From JADJOY01 sp046331705 [NCBI: bacterium] (GTDB lineage: Bacteria; JADJOY01), in NCBI GenBank assembly GCA_046331705.1, contig JAXLQJ010000078.1, positions 1 to 25,357 of the forward strand: 25,357 bases of DNA, in the 5' to 3' direction. This document shows, piece by piece, positions 8,293-18,707 of this stretch. The number at the start of each line of letters is the position of its first letter. The stretch's first letter is position 1. The position numbers and the translations under genes were made by a program. Below the pieces are notes generated by a model. The model saw nothing but the letters and a program-made list of their open reading frames with translations. It was not told the DNA's origin and ran no database searches.

Positions 8293-10260
8293 ATGGGAAT
8301 CGAATGGTCGCAGCTGCCGCTCGTTCTGGCGGGCCCGATCGTACGGCGTGTGGAGCCGACCCAGGTATCCGTGTGGGTTGCGCTGCAAGAGCGCGCCGAG
8401 GTGACGCTCGATGTCTTCGCCGCGTCGCCCGGCGTGGGAAGCCTGCGGGCGAGTGGGCGGCGTCATACGGTCGAGCTTGCGCCGCGGCTCCATGTCGTTC
8501 TCGTGACTGCGCGTCCGCCCGAAGGCGGCGCACCGCTCGAGTGGGCCGGTTGCTTTCTCTACGACCTCCGGATCCGAACCGCTGCGGGTACGCAGCGCCT
8601 TCAGGACGACGGCGTCCTGACGGTTGGGCCCGAAGGAGATCCATTGCGCCGAGTGGTGCTCCAGGGCATGCCCATGCCGAGCTTCGTGCTTCCGGGAGCG
8701 TCCGCGGAATCGCTTCGGTTCGTTCACGGCTCGTGCCGAAAACCTCACGGCGCCGGCGTCGATGCGCTGCGGACGCTCTCCGATGTCCTCGATGGTTCCA
8801 CTGCGGACCCGTCCTCGCGGCCGGCGGCGTTGTTCATGACCGGCGATCAGATCTATGCAGACGATGTGCACCAGGCGCTGCGCGACGAGATCATCCTGCT
8901 CGCGGACTCCCTTGGTGGCGGAGCGGACCCGGAGCGATCGGCACTCCATGCTTCCGTTGGCGAAGCTTTCGAGCCGGGCCATCGCCGTGGCCAGTTTCTC
9001 CGCGACCATGCCGGTATCACGAGCAGCGAGGCGAAAGGGCATCTCGTCACGCTGCGCGAGTTCTACGCGATGTACCTGACGGTGTGGTCGGATGTGTTCT
9101 GGCCCGGCGTAGACGGGACTCACGACGAGCTCCGACCGTTCCGGCGGCGGCTCGGCGAGGTCAGGCGAGCCCTCGCCAACATCGCCACCTACACGGTTTT
9201 CGACGACCACGAAGTCACCGACGATTGGTACCTCACGCGCGCCTGGGTGGAGCGCGTCACCGCGACCGACCTCGGCCGCCGAATCATCAGGAACGCTCTG
9301 GTCTCGTACGCGTTGTTTCAGCATTGGGGCACGGATCCCGCGGCCTTCGAGGACGAGCAGCCGGGCGGCGCCTTGCTCCGCGCCGTGAGCGCGTGGGATC
9401 CGAACGATTCGGCCCGCAGCGAGCTAGTCGAGGGCGCGATCTTCGTTCCGAAGGGAGTCGTCACGCCGAACTCGAGCCCGTCCGGCGCACTCAAGTGGCA
9501 TTGGAGTCTCGACTGGCCCGAGGTGTCGGTTGTGGGTCTGGACACGCGCACGCGTCGTGGGTTTCGCGGGAAGTTCGCGCGGCCAGCGCTCATGAACGAC
9601 GCCGCGCTCGATGAGGTTCTCGGGCCGCTCTCGGGTCCAGCCCCCAATTCCACGAAGCGAGTGTCTGTGGTGATCTCGGCTGCACCGGTGCTGGGGTTGC
9701 GCTTCATCGAAGTGGCACAAGATCTGGCGGCGCAGCTACTGAGCGCCAGGACGGTCGATGCCGAGTCGTGGAGCCTCGATGCCGACGCGTTCGCCGGCCT
9801 CCTGGGTCGGCTCGCTCGTCGCCGCCGAGTGATCGTGCTGTCGGGAGACGTGCACTTCGCGTTCGCGGCGGTAGCGCGTCCGCAGGGAGCGAGCGCGGAC
9901 TCGCCAGTCGTCGTCAATTTCACGGCGAGCGGATTTCAGAATCAGAGCTTCGGCGCGGTCGGCTCGCTCGTGCTCCGCCTCGCGGCGGCGCGGCGAGCCA
10001 CGCATGGAGCGAGTGGGCTGCCAACGGCGAACGCGCTGGAGACGAGCAGGGAGCTGGCGATCGATGGCGGTTTTCGCGAGGAGCTGGTCCCGGCCGCAAC
10101 CGACGGCGGCGAGCCCGGTGACTGGGAGGGCGTCGTCGGCAGCGCGAACATCGCCGAGGTCTTGCTCCATGGCGATGATCTGCTGCAACGGCTGTTCTGG
10201 CGCGATGGAGACGGCGCAGCGCGAGTCACGATTCACCGTGTGGCGGGATTCCTCACCTGA
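8293..10260 (+). CDS. PhoD-like metallophosphatase
   Basis: 655 residues from the ATG at 8293. The N-terminal part (PIVRRVEPTQVSVWVAL...) is a fibronectin-like beta domain usual before PhoD catalytic domains. Metallophosphatase motifs follow in order: FVHGSCRKPHG near residue 145, FMTGDQIYADDV near 182, TVFDDHEVTDDWY near 303 and VLSGDVHFAFA near 517; their Asp and His residues bind the metals in this superfamily. There is no Tat or Sec signal, unlike secreted alkaline phosphatase D, so this is the cytoplasmic type with the 'DDHxVTDDW' signature. The reaction is presumably phosphoester hydrolysis with an unknown substrate. It stands alone, with its own leader upstream and hairpins downstream, so it is likely monocistronic. 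Confidence 0.9.
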   Translation: MGIEWSQLPLVLAGPIVRRVEPTQVSVWVALQERAEVTLDVFAASPGVGSLRASGRRHTVELAPRLHVVLVTARPPEGGAPLEWAGCFLYDLRIRTAAGTQRLQDDGVLTVGPEGDPLRRVVLQGMPMPSFVLPGASAESLRFVHGSCRKPHGAGVDALRTLSDVLDGSTADPSSRPAALFMTGDQIYADDVHQALRDEIILLADSLGGGADPERSALHASVGEAFEPGHRRGQFLRDHAGITSSEAKGHLVTLREFYAMYLTVWSDVFWPGVDGTHDELRPFRRRLGEVRRALANIATYTVFDDHEVTDDWYLTRAWVERVTATDLGRRIIRNALVSYALFQHWGTDPAAFEDEQPGGALLRAVSAWDPNDSARSELVEGAIFVPKGVVTPNSSPSGALKWHWSLDWPEVSVVGLDTRTRRGFRGKFARPALMNDAALDEVLGPLSGPAPNSTKRVSVVISAAPVLGLRFIEVAQDLAAQLLSARTVDAESWSLDADAFAGLLGRLARRRRVIVLSGDVHFAFAAVARPQGASADSPVVVNFTASGFQNQSFGAVGSLVLRLAAARRATHGASGLPTANALETSRELAIDGGFREELVPAATDGGEPGDWEGVVGSANIAEVLLHGDDLLQRLFWRDGDGAARVTIHRVAGFLT

Positions 10261-10325
10261 CAGGCACGCGGATGCCGTGATCCGCTCGCGCTCCCAGAAG
10301 CAGCGCTGTTTCGCGGTGACATGTT

Positions 10326-10342
10326 CGCGTGGCCACCACGCG
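10326..10342. terminator. Hairpin 1 between convergent genes
   Basis: CGCGTGG (10326-10332) and CCACGCG (10336-10342) pair perfectly around a 3-base loop, between the stop at 10260 (+) and the stop at 10456 (-). No T-run; a two-way terminator role is inferred from position. Confidence 0.5.
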
Positions 10343-10352
10343 GATGGCGCCC

Positions 10353-10371
10353 AGCCAGTGGTCGCCTGGCT
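10353..10371. terminator. Hairpin 2 between convergent genes
   Basis: AGCCAG (10353-10358) pairs with CTGGCT (10366-10371) around 7 bases, only 10 bp from the stronger hairpin 1. Weaker alone; the pair together may mark transcript ends from both sides. Confidence 0.35.
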
Positions 10372-10455
10372 CGCATCGCCGAACTCGTGTGAAAGGGCAG
10401 TCAGGGGGCACGTCGCGGGAGCCTATCGGAGCGCCGCAGCGATCGAGCACACGCC

Positions 10456-11163
10456 TCAGGACATCGCGGCAAGCACGACGATGGTCCCGGCAAGAAGCAC
10501 GTTCACCGGGAGGACGAGCACGTCGATGATGGGGGATGCGATCAGCCAGCCCCATCGTTCGGGAGAACTGTAAGGGGTCTCGTTGGGTAGCTCGGCGGCG
10601 GCGAGCTCATCGCCGTGACCATCGAGCGCCACGATCGCGGTTCGCCTCGGCTCGAACTCGCGAACGCGCGCGCGGAGAATCACGAGCCCCTCGGCATTCT
10701 CCGTCCGGTGGGTCTCCGGCGTCGCGAAACGCAGGTGCAGCGTGCAGGTTTGAAGCTCGACAGCCTGCGCTGGTGGAAGTCGCTCGGGGCGGTCCGCTCC
10801 GCGCTCGAGTGCGATTGCGGTGGAGATCGGGACAGGTACGGCGAACTGGCCTCGACGGGTGACCACGTACCCGGGCACCCAGAGCATGGCGTCGAAGGCG
10901 GGTGGGCGCCGGTAGGCCGCCGTCCACTCGATGATCGGACTCTGGCCCGCTGTCGATTGCGACACCGCGATGCCGCATACCGGATTGGAGCTGGCTAGCT
11001 CGTGCGCGAGCGCGAATCGTCGTGCCGCAGGGCGGTGGTTGCGCGAGTGCAAGACACGTGATTTTTCCGGATGAGCTGGCGTCGCGCGGTGAACCCCCTG
11101 GCAGAGGGGTTCCGGGGCGGCGATGGGGTGACCGCTTGCGTGGGGCGACTCAAGGCGAGACAT
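10456..11163 (-). CDS. Hypothetical protein with C-terminal membrane segment
   Basis: I do not recognise the family. The codon choice in the last 170 residues is strongly G/C at third positions and the sequence is varied, so this is a real gene. The middle (EWTAAYRRPPAFDAMLWVPGYVVTRRGQ) and the stretch LHLRFATPETHRTENAEGLVIL look like a beta-rich domain. The last 30 residues (WGWLIASPIIDVLVLPVNVLLAG...) are hydrophobic and likely a membrane helix. The first 70 residues, rich in His, Pro and Arg, look less like coding sequence, so the start at 11163 is uncertain; the true start may be nearer 11020-10990 or hidden by a sequence error. A cysteine in NPVCGIAVSQ could be a lipobox remnant, but no hydrophobic run precedes it. 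Confidence 0.6.
   Translation of the reverse strand: MSRLESPHASGHPIAAPEPLCQGVHRATPAHPEKSRVLHSRNHRPAARRFALAHELASSNPVCGIAVSQSTAGQSPIIEWTAAYRRPPAFDAMLWVPGYVVTRRGQFAVPVPISTAIALERGADRPERLPPAQAVELQTCTLHLRFATPETHRTENAEGLVILRARVREFEPRRTAIVALDGHGDELAAAELPNETPYSSPERWGWLIASPIIDVLVLPVNVLLAGTIVVLAAMS
11091..11112. repeat. Inverted repeat GAACCCC / GGGGTTC
   Basis: Perfect 7-bp arms at 11091-11097 and 11106-11112 with an 8-base loop, inside the doubtful N-terminal part of the hypothetical minus-strand gene. If that gene starts later, the repeat would be in its leader. Confidence 0.4.
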
Positions 11164-11346
11164 CGTGACCGATCGCGCGTCTCGACGGTAGTCTCGGTGC
11201 GCGCGGTGCTCGGGAAGCTACGCCGTCAGGACAGGCGCGCGTGATCCGGTGTACGTTCTGGCGTTCGACCTGCGCGAGTGGACGAGGCGGCGCGGGCCGA
11301 GGGGCTGATCCCGATCGCGTCGTGAGCGCGCTGGCGCAGGTTCGTC

Positions 11347-11353
11347 GAGGAGG
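11347..11353 (+). promoter_or_regulatory. Strong SD before the oxidoreductase ATG
   Basis: GAGGAGG ends three bases before the ATG at 11357 and fixes the start of the saccharopine-dehydrogenase-like gene (MSKVVVLGG). Confidence 0.6.
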
Positions 11354-11356
11354 ATC

Positions 11357-12562
11357 ATGAGCAAGGTCGTCGTGTTGGGCGGATGCGGCGCGGTGGGCAA
11401 CGTGGCGGTCAAGACGCTGGCGATGCGGACGCGTTCACGCAGGTGGTGATCGGCGACGTGAACGAGGCGCGCGCTCGCGAGATCCAGGCGCAGGTCGGCA
11501 ACGGCAAGGTGAGCTTCGCCACCGTGGATGCGGGCGACCAGGCGAGTGCTCGAAGCTGATCGCCGACGCGGACTACGTCCTCAACTGCGTAGGCCTTCTA
11601 CAAGACCGGCGGGCAATTGCTCGCGGCGGTGCTCGCGGCGAAGAAGCCCTACGTCGACATCTCGACGACGACGTCGACGTGACGCTCGACATCCTCCGTC
11701 GGCGACAGGGCCAAGCGCGCGGGGTCACGGCGGTGATCGGCATGGGGGCGTCGCCTGGCGCCGCGAGCCTGGCCAGCAGTACATCGCCGACAATCAGCTC
11801 GACGAGACGGACTCAGTCGACATCTATCCTGCCATGGCGGCGAGCCGATCGAGGAGCCCGGCGTCATCGGGCACCGCTTCCACTGCATGAGCATCGACAT
11901 CCCGATGTTCCTCGACGGCAAGCTCACCTGCGGCAAGTACTTCGGCCCGACGGGATCGCGCTGCGCGAGACTTCGATTTCCCGAATCTGGGCCCGGTTCC
12001 GGTGTTTCCGTATCCGCATCCCGAGCAGGTGACGCTGCCGCGCTTCCCTGAAGGTGCGCCAGGTGACCAACAAGGGCTGGTGATCCCGATCGAGTACTAC
12101 AACCTCACCGGCGAGATGTGTCGGCTCGGAGCTTTCCAGCCGCGAGCCGATCGACGTCAACGGCCAGCGCGTCACGCCCTACGATTTCGCGGTCGCGTGC
12201 TGATCGCGACGCGAGCGCATTCTCCGCGAGACCCGCTTCGGTACGCGCGGGTGCGCCTGACGGTGGTGGTGAAGGGGCGGAAGTCCAGGCCGATCGAGGT
12301 GCGCGTGCACATCTTCTCGGGGTCGAGCGCGCTGGGCGAGGCACGGGCGTCCCGGCGGCGATCGGCGTCATGTTGCTGGCCGACGGCAAGGTCACCACTC
12401 ATGGCGTGAAGCCGCCGGAGGGCTGCATCGACCCCAACGATTTCCTCGCGGTCGCGATGCCGGTGATGATGGCGCGCGCTGGCGGCAAGGCTGAAGCGCG
12501 AGGCGTCGATCGTGTTCGAGACCATCCGGGCCGACAGCTCGGTCTCGAAGATGGAGCTCTGA
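11357..12562 (+). CDS. Saccharopine-dehydrogenase-like NAD(P) oxidoreductase (frameshifted)
   Basis: Starts MSKVVVLGGCGAVGNVAV, a Rossmann dinucleotide-binding motif (G.G..G). Reading across frames gives a continuous family-like protein: VVIGDVNEARAREI, ADADYVLNCV, KPYVDIST, GVTAVIGMGASPGAASLA, VIGHRFHCMSIDIPMFLDGKLT, GLVIPIEYYNLTGEMCRLGAF, AAIGVMLLADGKVTTHGV, and an end SVSKMEL* at 12562. The length, about 400 residues, suits the family. I count well over ten frame changes; examples are near 11415, 11548, 11595, 11735, 11770 and 11950. Nearly all are explained by one lost base in a G or C run (for instance CTGGCGATG for expected CTGGCGGATG). As sequenced no full protein could be made. The role is probably an NAD(P)-linked reductase or dehydrogenase; the substrate is unknown and true lysine metabolism is not implied. 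Confidence 0.75.
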
Positions 12563-12593
12563 CCGCGCGTGCGACCGTGACCGCGAGGCTCGT

Positions 12594-14210
12594 TTGACGC
12601 CAGCCATCCCGAGCAACGACGCCGCCGAGGCGCGCGACGATCGCTGCGTCCTCGCGATCGACCACGGCACCTCGGGCATCAAGGCCGCACTGGTCTCGGC
12701 CCGCGGCGAGATTCTCGACTTCCGACTACGAATCGACCCCGATCCACTTTCTCCCCGGGGTGGGGCCGAGCAAGACCCGGAGGATTGGTGGCGAGCGTTG
12801 GTGACCGCGGCGCGGCGGCTCGTCGCGCGGCGCTCGATCGCCCGACCGGATCGGTGCCGTGTGCGTGTCGAGCACGTTCTCGAGGGCACCGTGGCGGTCG
12901 ACGCCGATGGCAAGCACCTCATGCCGAGGCGCTGACCTGGATGGACTCACGCGGCGCGCGTCGTGCGGCAGGTCGTCGGCGGCTTTCCGAGCGTCACCGG
13001 CTACAACGTCCCGCGTGCCATCCGCTGGATCCGCAAGACGGCCGGAGCGCCGGCGCTCTCGGGCAAGGACGACGCCGCGCATGCGCTGCTGGTCAAGAAC
13101 GAGTATCCGGAGATCTACGCCAAGACACGCTGGCTACACCGCGGCAAGGACTACCTGAACGCTCGGCTCACGGGCGTCATGGCGTCGTCGCCCATGATGC
13201 ACCTCTTCTGGGTCACGGACGCGCGCGATCCAGCGAGGATCGTGTACGACGATCGGCTCATCGGGCTGCTCGGGATCGATCGCGACAAGCTGCCGCCGCT
13301 CATCCCCGCGACGCAGGTGGTGGGGCTCGTGTTGCCGGAGGTCGCCGACACGCTGGGTCTCGCGCGCTCGACGCCGGTGGTGAGCGGATCCGCCGATCAT
13401 CAATGCGCGCTCATCGGCTCAGGCGCGGTGCGTGACTTCGAGGGCCACCTCTACATCGGCACGTCGTCCTGGATCGAGTGCGCGGTGCCGAACAGAAGAC
13501 CGACGTGATCCACTCGATCGCGTCGTTTCCCGCGGCCATTCCGGCAAGTATCAATGCTTGAACGAGCAGGACCTGGCCGGTGGGGCGCTTTGCGTTCCTG
13601 GCCGAGAACATCCTGTTCCGGCGCAGCCACGCTCACGGGCATCCCCACGCCGAGCGATCCCTACGCGCTGGTGAACGAGATCGCCAGCACGGTGCCAGCG
13701 GGCAGTCACCAGGTCATCTTCACGCCCTGGCTCAACGGCGAGCGCACGCGGTCGACGACATCCACGTGCGCGGCAGCTTCCACAACCTCTCGACCACCAC
13801 GACGCTCGAGGACATGGTGCGCGCGGTGCTCGAGGGTGTCGCGTACAACACGCGCTGGGCCTCGGCTACGTCGAGAAGTTCGTGGGGCGACCGCTACAGC
13901 CGTTGCAGTTGATCGGCGGCGGCGCCATGTCGCCGCCCTGTGGTGCCAGATCTTCGCGGACGTGCTCGATCGCGAGATCCCCTGGTAGCGAGATCCGCGC
14001 CAGGCGAATACCCGGGGCGCGGCATTCCTCGCTTCGATCGGGCTCGGCTGGATCCGCTTCGAAGACACATCCCCGGGCTGGTACCTTCGACGCGACGATT
14101 TCCGACGAATCCGCCACCCGTGCGCTCTACGACGAGCTCTTCGACGTCTTCGTGCGCGGTTCTATGGCCGCACCCGCCCGCTCTACCACCGGCTGAATCG
14201 AACTGAATCG
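12594..14210 (+). CDS. FGGY-family carbohydrate kinase (frameshifted)
   Basis: A TTG at 12594 with GAGG at 12585-12588 is the best start, giving MTPAIPSNDAAEARDDRCVLAIDHGTSGIKAALV; the 'LAIDHGTSGIKA' stretch is the first phosphate-binding motif of the FGGY/actin-like kinases. Then come EQDPEDWWRAL, LTWMDSRGAR, a long clean stretch from about 12963 to 13490 with SADHQCALIGSG (the Asp is the likely catalytic base), GTSSWIE, QVIFTPWLNGERT, LQLIGGGA (second phosphate-binding motif) and GAAFLASIGLGW. Expected product about 530 residues, matching xylulokinase/glycerol-kinase relatives. Substrate not identifiable. It follows the oxidoreductase by 31 bp in the same direction, so the two probably form an operon in sugar or polyol use. 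Several shifts, e.g. near 12850, 12935, 13490, 13625, 13745 and 13930. Confidence 0.78.
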
Positions 14211-15471
14211 GTGTCGACGTCGGACGACCGCTCGCGTCACGCGCGCCCGCGCGGCTTCCGCGACTCGCGTGGGTGGATGTCGTCAAGGGCTCTCCATCCT
14301 GGATCTGTGCTTCATCTGGTTCTGGAGGGCGCGGCGCACGGGCGCCGTCGATCCGCTCGCGGCCGGTTACCTGGGGCAGCTCGGTGCTTCGTGCGCGGAT
14401 GCGGCGGGTGTCTTCAGGCTCGCGCGAGTCGCGTGCTGGGGGCGCGGCCTGCTCGCGGTACTCGTATTGCTCGGCTTCCACGCCGTGGGCGTGGTCTTGG
14501 TGGTGGCGGGATTCGGTCTCGCGCGAGGCGCTCAGCGACGAAGCCCTGGGCCACCAGGCGGGCTGGGCTGGTGGTATCGCCGGCGGCTGCTTCGGCTCTT
14601 TCCTTCTATTGGGTCGCGCACGCGGCTCGACGGCAGCGGCGTTCGCGCGCCCGCACGAAGCGATCGATCTGCGCTTGCTCGTGAGCCTCACGGGGCTGCG
14701 CATCTGGCCCATCGAGACCATCCACCACTACCTCAATCCGGCGTGGTGGTACCTGACGCTCTTGATCGAGCTCTATCTGGTCTTTCCCGCGCTGTGGTGG
14801 CTGGCGCGGCGGCTCAGTCCCACCGGGCTGGTCGTGTTCGGCGTGCTCGGCACCGCCGCGGTGCGCGCGGCGCGCTCTTCGCCGGCTGGGCGATCAGCGG
14901 CCACTGGGCAGAGGTGCGCTCTTCGCGGGGCGGATGGCGGAGTTCACGTTCGGCATTGGCGCTCGGGATCGCCACCGTCGGGACGGGCTGGCGGTCGAGG
15001 CGCGCCTCTTCCGTTGGCCGGTGGTGGTCGCCGGGATTGCTCGCCCACCAGGTCGGGATCGTGAGCTATCGATCGACGGCCGGCTATTGCTTCACCAACG
15101 CGCTGGTGGGAATCGGGCTCTTCGTCGTGCGGTGAACCTGGCGCGATGGCTCGGCCTCGTCGCTCGACGATGCTTCGCGTTCCTCGGCAGTACTCGTACG
15201 GGATCTATCTCTTGCACCTGCCGTTCGTGATGTACGCGGGTGGGCGGATGCGCGCGCTTCCGACCGGTACGTTCGTGCTCGCGGCGAGTGGCGTGGTCGC
15301 GCTGGTGGTGGCGGGATCGGTCGCGGTCGAGCACGCGGTCGAGCGTTCGACCGATCGATGGCTCGGTGGAGTCGCGAGCGCCGTGGACGCTCGAATTGAC
15401 TTCGGGCTTGGACCTACCTTGGCGAGCCACGTCGCGATCAGCCGCGACGCGGGCCGAGGGGAGGAGCGATC

Positions 15472-15475
<4 letters not shown>
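14211..15475 (+). CDS. Acyltransferase-3 family membrane protein (frameshifted)
   Basis: Joined frames read: GWMDVVKGLSIL (first helix), [36 protein letters not shown], a clean stretch [48 protein letters not shown], and near the end [21 protein letters not shown], ending with two further membrane helices. This order is that of integral-membrane acyltransferases of the OafA/acyltransferase-3 type, which put acyl groups on surface sugars or lipids. The His usual after the first helix ('VV..H') is not visible (reads ICFIWFW), which may be a sequence error. The start is uncertain: GTG 14211 ([10 protein letters not shown]) is the nearest. The stop TGA at 15473-15475 overlaps the next gene's ATG, so the two are coupled. 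Confidence 0.72.
15461..15475 (+). promoter_or_regulatory. SD plus ATGA stop-start overlap
   Basis: GAGGAG at 15461-15466 lies five bases before ATG 15472-15474, which overlaps the TGA (15473-15475) of the acyltransferase frame. This gives the pirin-like start and shows translational coupling. Confidence 0.65.
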
Positions 15476-16177
<702 letters not shown>

Positions 16178-16822
16178 GGCGCGCCAGGCGGCTGCGGCGC
16201 GGCCGTCGTTGGCGGCGCGCACGGCCACGGGCCCGAACTTGGCGGGGACCTTGGCCATCGAGCCCTGGTAGATCTCGGCGAGCATCTTCATGTCGGCGTC
16301 GATGTCGCCGCTCGGCGTGGCGGCAGCACCGTGCCGATCTTGCGGCCGTAGTCGAGGACCGATGGCACGATCGGAACGCCAGCAGGCGCGATGTAATGAA
16401 GCCGCTCTTCCAGTAGTCGATCCGCTTGCTTGCGGACCCTCGGGGGGCACGGCGAGCACCAGCTCGTCGGTCTTGGCGAAGGCCTCGCCATCTGATCCAC
16501 CATGTTCTGGGGCGAGCGCCGATTGATCCGGCAGCGCTCCGAGCTTGCGGAGGAGACCAGCCGAACGCACCCCTTCACGATCGTGTCCTTCACCATCCAG
16601 CTCAGCTTCATGTCGAGGACGAACGACATGGCCAGCATGAAGAACGCGTCCCAGTTCGAGGTATGGAGCGCGCAGATGAGCACGTATTTTCTCGACCGGC
16701 GGACGGCGTCCGGCGACGCGGAAGCCGAAGGCCCGCGGCCAGAGTCGCCCGATGTTGCGCGCGATGGGGCCATGCGCTTGGCGGTGTGGGGGTGGTTCTG
16801 GCCGGATGGGATGGACAGTCAT
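16178..16822 (-). CDS. Phospholipid/glycerol acyltransferase, PlsC-like (frameshifted)
   Basis: On the minus strand from ATG 16822 ([10 protein letters not shown]...), joined frames give [19 protein letters not shown], then [98 protein letters not shown] and [27 protein letters not shown] is the HX4D catalytic motif and 'PPEGTR' the second motif of lysophospholipid acyltransferases, but of the short soluble subgroup rather than classic PlsC. It likely moves an acyl chain onto a glycerophospholipid or similar acceptor at the membrane. It is convergent with the pirin-like gene; neither true stop is certain, and the given left end is an estimate. Shifts near 16690, 16555, 16490, 16440 and 16320. 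Confidence 0.75.
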
Positions 16823-17137
16823 GTCACCGCCTTGGATGGGGGCTCATCGGGACCGTGACTCACGATTGCTCTCGATTGTCAGCGTTCTGTCAGCGCCCGG
16901 GCACGATTCACCAGTACCTGCGCGGACGGCACCGCCCCGAGCACCGCCCCGACACCCTCGGCGACCCGCCGCCGGGTTTTCGGGATGCGCGGGACTGCCA
17001 GAGGTGCCGCTGGCGCGGGGAACGCGCGGAAATCGACGGAGCTCGCGCCGTCTGGGACCCAGCGCCAGCCCGCGTCGCGGGCGCACGCTCGCCGAGTCTT
17101 GACAGCGGCGGTGATCGCCACGATCGTCTGCGCGCCC
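16823..17137. other. Unassigned 315 bp between divergent genes
   Basis: A minus-strand frame from an ATG at 17139 to a stop at 16879 (86 codons, reading RWVPDGASSVDFRAFPAP near its middle) has plausible codon use but no family I know. Its start codon overlaps the plus-strand ATG at 17138, so one of the two starts is probably wrong. TTGACA at 17099-17104 looks like a -35 box on the plus strand but no -10 box follows. The region lies in the error-prone part, so a frame-broken small gene cannot be excluded. Confidence 0.3.
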
Positions 17138-18707
17138 ATGAGCGCGCGCTCGCACCGCCTCGGCGGCCTCGTCGTCCCGCGTGTCTCGTCGCGCTCGCGC
17201 TCGGCGCGGGTTGCGCACGCTGGCACGCGCTCTGGGCTGAGGGGACGAGGTGTGCGAGCTGAAACTTGAGGTCGAAGGCGGTCACGCCGAGCCCGCGCTT
17301 CTCGAGATCGTCGAAGCACCCCGGAAGAAGGCGTGGGAAGCCGCTCACGGCGGTCAGCTGGCCGCGCGGCCGTTCGTTCGCGCGCGCATGAACGGTTGGC
17401 CCTCCCAGCTCCACGTGGACGGCGCGACGTTGCCAGTCGTGACCAGGCGTTGCGCGACGGGCGGCGGCGGATACCTGGCGCGGCCTCGACGCACTCGATC
17501 GCGAGAACGGTCTGCCCGTGGACCACGTCCACCTGGACGGCGCGGCAGCGGGGCGCGGTTGGCGGCGTGGTCGGCGACTACGCCAACGTCACCAACGTGG
17601 GTCTTCGCATGCTCTCGATCGTGGCCGCGGAGGAGCTGGGGCTCGTCGACGAGCCCGGTGCCTCGAAGCGGCTCTCGCCTCTTCCACACCCTCGACGCCC
17701 TGGAGCGCGATCACGGGTTCTTCTTCAACTACTACGACACCACGTCGCTGGAGCGAACCAGCAATCTGCTCTCGTTCGTCGATTCGTCGTGGCTCATCGC
17801 CGGGCTGGTGGTGGTGCGGAACCGCCATCGGCGACCTGACGCTCGCGCCACCCGCGCTGATCGACGCGACGGACTACCCAGTTCTTCTACGATCGGAAGC
17901 TCGGGCGCATGACGCACGGCTACTTCGTTCAGCGCGCCCAGCGCTCGCGCTACTACGGCGTGCTCTGCGCGGGTCTCGTCTCGGCAGCCTCATCGCCATC
18001 GGCCGCGGCCGAGCCCCTGCGGAGCACTGGTACCGGATGATCCGCACGCTTCCACGAGAGCTGCGGCTGGCAGTCGCAGCCGCCGCGCGGCGCCGCGAGA
18101 AGACCGACGTCGACACCGCTACTTCGGCGGTTGGTACGAGTGGGGCGGCGTGCGGTACGTGCCCTCGTGGGGCGGCAGCATGTTCGAGGCGCTCATGCCG
18201 ACGCTGGTCGTGGATTGAGCCACGGCTCTTCCCGGCGAGCCTGGGCGCCAACGACGCCGCGCACGTCGAGGTGCAGCGACGCTTCGCCTCCGAGCAGCTC
18301 GGCTATCCGGTCTGGGGGATGTCGCCGAGCAGCAAGCCCGGCACGTTGCGGAGGCGCAGCGAGTACGGCGTGAAGCCCCTCGGCGCGATCGGCTACGGCG
18401 TGGGCGCGGTGACTACGGCGGCGCTCGCGGTGGCGGTCGACCCCGAGCGCGCGCTCACGAACCTGCAAGCGCTGGCCGCGCACTACCCGGTCTACGAGTG
18501 GGGTTCTTCGACGCGGTCGATCCCACCACCGGCGCGGTCGCGACCACCTACCTCACGCTCGACCAAGCGATGATCTTCGTGGCTCTCATGAACGCCTCGC
18601 CGATCCGCGCATCCAGCGGCTCTTCGAATCCGATCCGATCGTGGCGGGAGCTGCCCACGATCGCCGCCGGCACCGCTTCTTCGACTGGAGTCGCACGCAG
18701 GAGCGCA
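17138..18707 (+). CDS. Glucoamylase-type/DUF3131 lipoprotein (frameshifted)
   Basis: From ATG 17138 the joined frames give MSARSHRLGGLVVPR, then LVALALGAGC, a lipobox, so it is probably a lipoprotein. After about 100 unclear residues: DTWRGLDALDRENGLPVDHVHLD, NVGLRMLSIVAAEELGLVDEP, FHTLDALERDHGFFFNYYDTTSLE, LLSFVDSSWLIAGLVVVRN (DUF3131-like), GRMTHGYFVQRAQRSRYYGVL, SRLGSLIAIGRG, EHWYRMIRTLPRE, then the glucoamylase-type (PF10091) core: WYEWGGVRYVPSWGGSMFEALMP, VQRRFASEQLGYPVWGMSPSSKPG, YGVKPLGAIGYGVGAVT, TYLTLDQAMIFVALMNA. The same core forms the middle part of cyclic beta-1,2-glucan synthases, and here it stands alone on a lipoprotein. Likely role: binding or cutting of a periplasmic glucan; the exact bond is unknown. 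Expected length about 530 residues. Confidence 0.75.

Noticed and set aside
8158-9614. Open frames on both strands inside the PhoD-like gene
   Set aside because: All metallophosphatase motifs lie in the 8293-10260 frame; the others have no recognisable domain.
17099-17104. TTGACA as a sigma-70 -35 box
   Set aside because: No matching -10 hexamer at 16-18 bp; single hexamers are weak evidence in GC-rich DNA.
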